Shown: positions 56,616 through 64,000 of the stretch, piece by piece
How the letters are laid out: each line of letters begins with the position of its first letter
Position numbering within the stretch: the first letter of the stretch is position 1
Source: Stichopus chloronotus
Taxonomy: Eukaryota > Echinodermata > Holothuroidea > Aspidochirotida > Stichopodidae
Reading direction: 5' to 3'
Assembly: GCA_021234535.1 (NCBI GenBank)
Contig: CM037843.1
Coordinates: 41,727,200-41,791,199 of the forward strand
Length of the DNA: 64,000 nt
Translations under genes and position numbers: made by a program
The notes under the pieces: model-generated
What the model was told of the DNA's origin: nothing
Seen by the model: only the letters and a program-made list of their open reading frames with translations
Database searches by the model: none

Positions 56616-56700
56616 CTTATTAATGTTACTCTACAACTACCTTACGGGAAATATCGATACATTTGCATTTATACAACTTGAAAGACAAATTTCAATCGCC
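56616..56700 (-). other. Candidate noncoding first exon of CFAP70
   Basis: Exon 1 begins with a true acceptor 3 nt before the ATG, so a 5' noncoding exon is required. The best minus-strand donor in the upstream region is AATAAG|GTAGGT, with the exon ending at 56616. It sits about 100 nt downstream of a palindromic RFX X-box. The upper boundary (start site) is a guess. This would make a 3.2 kb first intron containing a LINE fragment. Confidence 0.4.
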
Positions 56701-56719
56701 ACTTTGCTGCTTACTGCTC

Positions 56720-56732
56720 GTTGCTATGCAAC
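56720..56732. promoter_or_regulatory. RFX X-box-like palindrome GTTGCTATGCAAC
   Basis: GTTGC-TAT-GCAAC is a perfect 5+3+5 palindrome of the type bound by RFX factors, which together with FOXJ1 drive motile-cilia genes. Its place just upstream of the proposed first CFAP70 exon is what one expects for a ciliary gene. A 13-bp match alone can occur by chance; position and gene function raise the odds. Confidence 0.5.
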
Positions 56733-57123
56733 TGTAATTGAAGTACGTGCCTTGCTAGCTATGGATGCCAATATCAGCATTAATATACGTTTGCGATATA
56801 TTGATAGTAAACAGCAAGGAAAAATACACCAGAATCGTTACAAGCATCCGTATTCCATACTTTGCCGAAAATAAATGGTATCTTTGTCAGCGTTCTTCTT
56901 CAAGTGGGCAGAACGTTGTATACTTTAGTTTTGTCTCTATTTCCTACAACAGAAAGTTACTAATTAACGATCTCGGAGACCTCCCAAGCAGGACAGCAGT
57001 AACAATTATAGGTAGTATATGGACATATAAAAAGGACATATGTAAAGGACATATTTGAAACACAGGGCAGTGCAGTGTCACAACATGGCAGGGTAACTGA
57101 GTTCATTTACGCACGCAGCAGCG

Positions 57124-57198
57124 ATGGTGTGGTTGGGGAAATTAAGGGTCGGGGTGTCCGTAGTAGCAGCCCGTGACGCTTTTCAAGGGGTACCGAGA
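57124..57198 (+). CDS. Possible first coding exon of an unidentified plus-strand gene
   Basis: A GC-rich stretch with ATG at 57124 encodes MVWLGKLRVGVSVVAARDAF then QGVPR, with good donor CCGAGA|GTAAGA after 25 codons. The peptide is basic, hydrophobic and free of acidic residues apart from one Asp, reminiscent of a mitochondrial presequence. It lies about 400 bp from the X-box, so a divergent promoter with CFAP70 is conceivable. No second exon was found, and read through the donor the frame closes after 37 codons. Function unknown; may be chance. Confidence 0.25.
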
Positions 57199-58134
57199 GT
57201 AAGAGAGGGTTCCTGTGGAGTCTGGGGGGATTTCTGACGACTAGGGGCTATACGTTTATCCAAAATGTTCTTTGAAAGATGTATCCACGCCGCCTCTGCT
57301 TGTTAATTCATCAATTGTTCCATCTTCAAGTTCCCAATTCCATTATCTCATGAGAATTTCATGAGAAATTCTTGTAAGTGGGGGTCCTATCGTGGAAAGG
57401 AAGGATCCCCACAGCTTTCTGGCCTCAAGTCAATTTATGGCAGGTTGGATTTGTGGTTCATTTTAGTTACGGATCAGCTTGGTAGGCTACTTCATAAACT
57501 CTATATTTTAAATTTGTCATATATTTTCATGATCGTAGTAGGCCTATATGCCCGAAGTAAACTGGAACGAAAGATGCAGATAATCTAATACTTAAAGAAA
57601 TTCATGAACACATTTTTTCCACCTTATCAACACACTATACACGATCCTAGCAGGAATTTGCCCCTCACTTTTCGTGATAACAACAATAAATTCAAGGACA
57701 CACGTTAGCCTGGCAGAATATTCAAAGGGGATTTTCCAGAGTTACGTTCACTTCCTTCCGTCACACTACCAGTTAAGTGCAATCATTATTCAGTCGGGGC
57801 GAATGATGTCTACGGCCAGGCCTAGCTTTTCCGCCTTCTCTTGCCTTCGCCACAACAACAAGTTTTAACAATAATTTAGTAATTTTCTATCTCATAAATT
57901 TGGTATAAACATATCTTGTTGACAGATTTTTGGTAAAATAACAAATTCTGTAAGAAATTTGCCCCCGGGACCAATGGCGAGAAAAAGCGTTATCTTTTTT
58001 TAATTTTTCGTATGCTGACGTATCATCAATGAATGAGTATGTGTTTATGCCTCTCTCTACAGCTCGACTAAGAAATATTGCTTGGTCAAAAGTCATAGGT
58101 GTTTACCAGAACTCAGCTGCTAAACACTGATGAC
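57199..58134. other. Upstream region, nothing recognised
   Basis: Mixed-composition sequence after the possible plus-strand exon. No second exon, repeat or RNA gene recognised. Confidence 0.4.
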
Positions 58135-58280
58135 CTTGAACTAAACCGTAACAAACTTGAAATTTCGACTTACTGTCTCAAAATTTCGACTCACTATCTC
58201 AAAGTATCGAGATAGTAGTTGAAATTACGAGATAGAATTTTTTTTTTCTTTTCCTCTCTATAATAAGTCGAAATTTCTAC
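58135..58280. repeat. Repeated TCGACTTA/TCTC motif block
   Basis: Several direct and inverted variants of AAATTTCGACTYACTRTCTCAA are packed together, followed by T10 and a final TAATAAGTCGAAATTTCTAC that is the inverse of the first copies. Probably a small inverted-repeat element. Confidence 0.5.
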
Positions 58281-59009
58281 ATGGTATGTGAAAATTTGGA
58301 GAAAGTGCACTCCCTGAATATTTTCATGACCTCTCTCGGCGAACGTACCAATTGAAAATTTTGCTTCACTCCCCCCCCCCCCCTCCTCCTGTGCAAATCT
58401 CACTGGTGTGATTAGTATCGGTTTTTAATGATATTGTAATAGCTTATATATGTCAAATGACAAAGGTGTACTGCGCTACGCACGATAGAAACAACCGTAC
58501 ATTTTTTTTTTTGCTTGAAGCTCACTCCGCCGGAGAAAGCAGGTTCATCCTGCAAGCACGAAACTTCGTAATCTATTCCCACTATACATAAACCAAATAT
58601 CTAACCCATTAATGAATCGACGTAGTTCATTTTTCAATGACTTCTTTTTGAGAGTGGCGGAAAAATCGGAGTAGAGAGACTGGGTCAGTCACCCATCCTT
58701 TCACGAGCCAGGAGGCGGAACAAAATAAAAGTAAGCAAAAAGATAACAACATAAAAAATGAAAAGGCAAGGAATAAAGAAATGAAAGAGCAGATAAAGGA
58801 AAATGCAAGCTTGTATACTCTTAGCGCTTTCTGCCTCCGCGTTGTGAATGATAATGGTGTTGCCCATATTCACTTATATTTTAGTCTTTATTCAGAAGTT
58901 GTACAAATTTTGTCAAAATTTTAAAAACGACAACTTTAAAGCTTTATAACAATATTAATTAGAAGTGTTCTTCAGCCAAGAAAATAGATGTACTGTAAGG
59001 AATCATTTA

Positions 59010-59660
59010 GTGAAGTTTACTTGACCGAGAAGGGTGATTTCAAGCGATTTAATGGGTATGTTATCATGAGATAACATACCCTTCTGGTATCCTCTGTGCC
59101 AACTGGAAGTGGCACTCCACTTGGATAGTCTTCCCACCGTGATAATTCTCAGCCACGCCCAGTACAAATTCTGGGTGAACCACCGAATTAGAGTCCTACA
59201 GTATCTCCGTATCACACCGAAAACTTGATTCTTACCGATCCCTCATGACTTCTCGTTGAGGCCCTTAGGTTCTCCTACAAAACAAAATTCTAGTGACACC
59301 TGTGGATACACCAATGTCCAGTCTCTTGACACCCACTTAACCCCCCCCCCCCCCATCCAATGCAGAAAAACCCTTGTAACGTACGCCACTAGGCCGGTTC
59401 TGATGCAGTGAAAACTGCACAAGACGTACAATAATGTTAATGAGAACAGTTTTTGATCAATATAGACAGCACCATTTCCAGTAGCTTACTTGCAGGGAAA
59501 AAGTGATTTCAGGAGATCTACAAGACATTTTTATCTCAACATTTTCTGGTACGCTCTGTTCCAACCAACAGTTACACGTCACTTAGATATTCTTCCCACA
59601 ACACCCACGCCCAGCTTTCTCAATAGGTTCAATCCCTCCCCCCCCCCCCAAAAAAAAAAA
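59010..59660. repeat. Two diverged direct copies, each ending in a poly-C run
   Basis: The copies at about 59010-59355 and 59480-59650 share GTGATTTCARGVGAT, TTCTGGTAYSCTCTGT, AGTCTTCCCAC/ATTCTTCCCAC and CACGCCCAG, and both run into C12-15 tracts. The first copy has an insertion-like perfect hairpin, GGGTATGTTATC-ATGA-GATAACATACCC (59054-59081), absent from the second. Confidence 0.5.
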
Positions 59661-59974
59661 AAAATCTAGTTCTGCGACTGATTTATCTTTATTCATTCAC
59701 ACAGAAAAGGGGAACAGTAAAAAAGGAGCGTCAGATATAAATTTATTCAACATTTTGTGTACAAAAGTAACAATCCTTAAAGCAATGACATCACCATGTG
59801 AAAACAAGTTATAACTTCCTCATATTAGTAACAGTTACTGTTAAAGATAAAATGGAGTATTTCCAAAGGAATCACTTAGTGAGATTTTTATTTGAAATAA
59901 CTTTTTTTTTGTTTGAACTTTTTTCTCTGCAATCCTTACAGGAGTACACAAAGTAATCAAATTACAGTTTTTAA

Positions 59975-60400
59975 ACAAACTGTGCTTCAAGCTCATTTAA
60001 ACATAAGTAAGAGGAATTACCACAACATGAAACATTTAAGCAACCTTTGCCAAGGAAGCCAATAACCCTCCCAAATGTCATCAACCATATTTGCAAAACA
60101 AATACACTCCCAGAAGCTAAAATACTTCTCCACAAACTTTTGATAGCTGGCCACTGAAGGGACACTGTTATCCTTTTTGCAACAAAAAATATAGCTCTAA
60201 CTAGTATTAGCAATAAATTTAAGTCCCAAGCAAATCACCCCCAAATAAAGCAATCTTGGCACCTAAAAGATTTACCTTTGCATCAGCCGTGTCAAAAATA
60301 TTTTGTAGAAAATGCCAGATAGTCTGAACATATGGCAATCGCAAAATAAATGATATAGGATTTGTTCCTAAAGGAGACAAAATTACATAAATTTGAATTC
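59975..60400 (-). mobile_element. Decayed LINE-like fragment (post-RT zinc-knuckle region)
   Basis: On the minus strand, with frameshifts and stops, segments such as ILYHLFCDCHMFR near 60340 and LILVRAIFFVAKRI then PAIKSLWRSIL near 60150 resemble the C-terminal HLF..C...FW and following helix seen in L1/Tx1-type reverse transcriptases. Heavily decayed; the assignment is tentative. Confidence 0.4.
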
Positions 60401-61814
60401 TGTATCTTTACCCTGTGTAGGTATGAGTTTGATAATCCTATGAGGAACCTGGCACTGAAATCAACAGAAATTTACATCTGGGCAACACTTAAATGGTACT
60501 ACACAATAGGGGGACTATTCAACGCTTAATTTTTTAAAAAAAATATTCACACCACCTAAAGTAAGAGTTATATCAAGTTATATCATTTGAAATAACTTTA
60601 AAGGAAGTTATTTAAATGTTTGTTCTTTGCACTCATCTACGTACAAAGATGTAAATTTTGATAAATTCCTTCAATTTGGGACTCTTGTAAGCATGCTTCT
60701 TGTAGGAATGACTCTTGACTATGTAATCCACTATGTTTGGCTATCTGTTTTTAAAACAATGAATAAGAGCAATGTCTCCTTCAGGGCTAAGCACGTCGCT
60801 TCATTGGCAATAGGGATTTACTGGTGATCAAAAAAAAGTTCTTGAAATTAGAGAACTTCAGATGTTTTCTCTTCATCTTTTTCTCATATTTCAACAGCAT
60901 ATTCTGTTTGGAAGTTTCGGATATTTCATCAAATTTCTGAGCGGTGAAATGCATCACTGGAAATCTGTGATGCCGCTTAATCTACTAATTGGAATATACC
61001 TTAATTTTTCTCTGTAATTTTGACATCCTTAAAGGAAGCATTAAAATGTTTTATGATTTGTGACCTTTCCTCTTGCAACATTTGAAGCTCAATCATCGGT
61101 GAACCAAATATAATAGTACACTGATGTCAGACTTCAAGTTCAATCTACAATAAACCCAATATAATATTACAATGATGTCAAACTTCAAGGGTAAAAGCAT
61201 ACTTCAATTAAAACGAACAACACAGACTTCCTACGGTAGTGTTGCCATGTAACACTATTATAAAACAGACGACAGGAAATCTTCCTTTGTCAGAGATAAA
61301 TTTCTTTCTTAAAACAGCAGTATCTTAAATACCTTGAATTTTGAAAAAGAAATTCGTTTTGATTGATTTGAAGTGCCTGCAGGAAAGCAATATTCTTTCT
61401 GTTAAGATCCCTACACTTTTCACTCGAATATTTCTTTCATGTGGAACAACTAAGATTACTGAGAGAAAACTGTAAAGTGAAGCAAAAAGTCTTTGGGGAC
61501 ACTGCAACAACGTAGAGAAATGATGGGGAAAAACAAAACAATGCCTAAAAGCTTGTCCATCCTGTCACACAGTTTACGTATTTAAGGGCACTAAATTAAC
61601 AGAGTAGCATGCAACTCTTGATCACACGTAGCAGACATTATCATTTCATAAACAACTCCTTTTGGCAAATTGAGCAGGCATTAGCAAGTGAGAGTAACAA
61701 AACTTTCCAAGCCCAACAATAACCAGCTATCCTAAATTTCTGTCAAAATTTTATCAAGATCTTTGAATCACTGCAGATAGTCATTTTTTATACAAACATG
61801 AGCACAGCAAAATG
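60401..61814. other. Probable 3' flank or UTR of the right-hand gene
   Basis: AT-rich noncoding sequence below the stop at 61815. I found no clear AATAAA on the minus strand close to the stop, so the extent of the UTR is unknown. Confidence 0.35.
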
Positions 61815-61905
61815 TCATAACCCCATGTTCCCACCAGCTCTGGCCAGCTCTCTCCACATCTCTTCCCAGCCTTTCACACAATCCATTAGATTGTCATCGC
61901 TTAAC
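61815..61905 (-). CDS. Terminal exon of an unidentified minus-strand gene
   Basis: After acceptor TCCTTGTTAG a 91-nt exon begins with 1 nt of a split codon and encodes LSDDNLMDCVKGWEEMWREL then ARAGGNMGL and TGA (61815-61817). Codon use is GC-rich against an AT-rich background, and the peptide looks like an amphipathic helix with W and E/R residues. I do not recognise the family. The gene would lie upstream of and in tandem with CFAP70, with most exons beyond the right edge. Confidence 0.5.
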
Positions 61906-62224
61906 CTAACAAGGATATCAAGTATAAAAACATGATTTTTTCCCCCACTACACACTACTACCAACTAGACAGTAATTCTTAATGGTATAGCTTATTTCAA
62001 ATAAAAAAATTCTTTAACATCAAAGGCCAATGATGCTTATGCCTAGTGTGCTTGTTTCGAAAAAAGAGTAACTGACTTCACGGAGTTCATTCCCAGAAAC
62101 CATGTACAAAAAACAACTTCCGAATTAAAAAAGAAAAAACATTTGCAGGGTGTTAAGATAACAATGATTCGATTTACAGAGTGCTTTCCCAGTCGGTAAA
62201 ACGTTCCTTGTGTTAGTTGAAAGT

Positions 62225-62455
62225 GTTGCACATGATTAATTCACAATCTGAACCTCCCATAGAACTGGGGCTGCCATTGCAACTCATGGGTAACACTTAC
62301 TATGTATTATTATCCTGCTCCAATCTCGAATGCTTAGCATCACACAAGATGGCAACAGGTTCCATCTTTTTACATCTTTGGTATGACTTGATCAGGATTT
62401 GACCCCGGGGTTTCCTTGCTGAGCAGGTGGATGCTCTATACCACTAGGTCAGACA
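62225..62455 (-). mobile_element. tRNA-derived SINE
   Basis: The minus-strand head reads GTCTGACCTAGTGGTATAGA then GCATCCACCTGCTCAGCAAG, with an A box (TAGTGGTATAGAGC) and a B box GGTCAAATCC at 62395-62404. This is a tRNA-like RNA polymerase III promoter without a foldable intact tRNA. About 150 bp of non-tRNA body follow; the 3' limit is uncertain. Confidence 0.65.
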
Positions 62456-64000
62456 GTAGGTATGATCACTAAGTTCATCATTTGTTCTAGAAATGAGAAC
62501 TTTGTGAAATTAGTTCAAAATTTGTTAAATCTTCAGCTATTAGATTTCCAGTTTCTCATTTGTTTACCCGTTTCTTTGATTCGTAGCTTGTTTTGTAACA
62601 TTGCATGAGAACAAGAGGTAAGAATTTGGCATCATATCAGTCGACAGTTTCAGAGGCTTGGCAAATATTTACATTTAATAAATAATCATGTCCACCTTTT
62701 CAACTTGAAAATGTGAACAAAAAAATATTTCTTAACCAAAACGATCACTTGTCATAACCTCGAGATAACTACAAACTTTCTTCTTATTCTTATTCCTTTT
62801 TTTTTAAAAGCAGCTATTAAGCAACTAGATTTTTCATAAAGCTGTCCAGCATAACCTTGAAGGATATTAAAACATTTTATAAGGCTTTCCATAGCACACA
62901 AGAACAAACTAGAACCAGTGAAATGATTTGATAGGTGTACATCACTCTCATCATCTCTCTCCGTTAGTAAAATTCAATCAATACCTGAAAGTTAGCATAA
63001 AATGCAGAATACATGAATGGCTTACAACTTTGTCAGTTTAGCCCGTTTTAATGGAAAGTTTTTATGAAAATCACCAAATCACTGCATTACTTCTGTTAAA
63101 GAGATAGTGTGAGTTTCAAGAAACTGCAATCATAGAAAATTTATGTCCAATATTATTTTCTTTCATTTGAGTAGATCAAGTAAATAATAATGAAAAATGA
63201 ACGATACTCAAACTGTCAATCCCTTCTAAAGTCTCAGAATTTTAGCGGGAGTATCCACCAAAGTTGTGGAAAGCTAAAAGGTGCTGCAAAACAAAACTTG
63301 TTCAGTCTCACAAGGAACCTTGCTTTGAACAGGTCGACAAAAATGGAATACTAATGCATATTCACTAGGTTAAAACAACTGGTTGCTGTTGTACATCACA
63401 ATGTACACAAGTAAAGGCCAGCAGCGAACTTGTGATATATGATAAATTGTGTGCTGTTATACCTACACAAAGTACTGTATCCTTGATAGCAGTGCCGTAG
63501 CGTGTTTGTGCACTGAACAAACCTTGATCAGTCGCAACGCTTCCGTTTTCTTCCCGTAAGAGACTTGACAAGGGACCTGACAGACTGAAGTACTCATGTA
63601 TAGGATAGGAAGAGAACAGAAGTGGAGAGAATACAGTAAAAAACAGGTTTGCTCAGCACAGAACAAAACACATGAGATGACTGTAACGGACCATATTGTA
63701 GGCATGGTCTGAAGTCTACAATAAGGACCACTATTTTCAAAACAGGAGTTCCGGTTTTCACTGTTGTATGCCATTTATGTTAGTTATAGAAACTGTTGGC
63801 GACATTTTGGTTATTTCATAGTTTGAGTCAGCTATGCACAGCACCTGTGTGGTATTGAAGAATAGAGTCAACCATGAGATGAAGCAAAATGTTAAAGTTT
63901 TAGTATCTTGGAACTCATATAATCACTTTAAAAGGGAAATTCATTTAAGTAACTGAACAAAGAATTATTATATTATATCAATCATACCTCAAAACATAGC
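62456..64000. other. Right-edge region
   Basis: Apart from the candidate exon at 63523-63576, no coding or RNA feature is recognised. Probably intronic sequence of the unidentified minus-strand gene. Confidence 0.35.
63523..63576 (-). CDS. Candidate internal exon of the same unidentified gene (54 nt)
   Basis: Acceptor TCAGTCTGTCAG and donor ATCAAG|GTTTGT bound 54 nt that are open in the frame PLSSLLREENGSVATDQ (2 nt in, 1 nt out). A second open frame, VPCQVSYGKKTEALRLIK, is also possible, so the frame is not fixed. Neither joins directly to the exon at 61815-61905, which needs a donor leaving 2 nt, so another exon would have to lie between. No protein recognised. Confidence 0.3.

Noticed and set aside
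56602..57058. Two plus-strand open frames of 90 and 97 codons
   Set aside because: Cover the proposed promoter and first exon; no protein character.
62390..62455. Possible tRNA gene
   Set aside because: A and B boxes are present, but the cloverleaf is not complete and non-tRNA sequence continues: a SINE head.
1..64000. CRISPR arrays, operons, rRNA or prophage-like features
   Set aside because: None seen; the window is spliced animal DNA.

Overview
This is a stretch of animal (metazoan) nuclear DNA. It is AT-rich and full of introns, microsatellites and decayed transposons, with no bacterial-style dense coding. One gene dominates: a complete CFAP70 (formerly TTC18) gene on the minus strand, rebuilt here as 26 coding exons from the ATG at 53393-53395 to the stop at 11621-11623. 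The exons join without a frame break into a predicted protein of 1142 residues, close to the roughly 1120 residues I recall for human CFAP70, and it aligns with that recalled sequence from end to end. The host cannot be named from the sequence. A marine invertebrate deuterostome (echinoderm, hemichordate or cephalochordate) would fit the conservation and repeat content, but this is inference.

Layout. 1-11014: no recognisable gene; an inverted pair of repeat arms (270-525 and 3742-4005), a degenerate tandem duplication (5690-6330) and a small inverted-repeat transposon (9648-9814). 11015-11620: probable CFAP70 3' UTR with an AATAAA signal. 11621-53398: CFAP70. Its introns hold several inverted-repeat elements, minisatellites, two or three unproven extra exons, and an unexplained two-exon reading frame in intron 23 (16419-16795). 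53399-56732: 5' intron and promoter zone, with a 5'-truncated CR1/L2-like retrotransposon (55588-56076), a CRE/ETS/CCAAT cluster (56176-56216), and a palindromic RFX X-box (56720-56732) just upstream of an excellent splice donor (56615/56616) that probably closes the noncoding first exon. 57124-57198: a possible first exon on the plus strand. 58000-60400: repeats, including a decayed LINE-like fragment. 61815-61905 and 63523-63576: probable exons of an unidentified minus-strand gene running off the right edge. 62225-62455: a tRNA-derived SINE.

CFAP70 is a component of motile cilia and flagella: a conserved N-terminal half, then a C-terminal set of tetratricopeptide (TPR) repeats. Here a low-complexity acidic, proline- and serine-rich linker (about residues 770-910) separates two TPR blocks. 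Four consecutive exons encode most of it; all begin and end in the same phase, and two are only 30 and 33 nt. That arrangement allows exon skipping without frameshift and is the most interesting structural feature of the gene.
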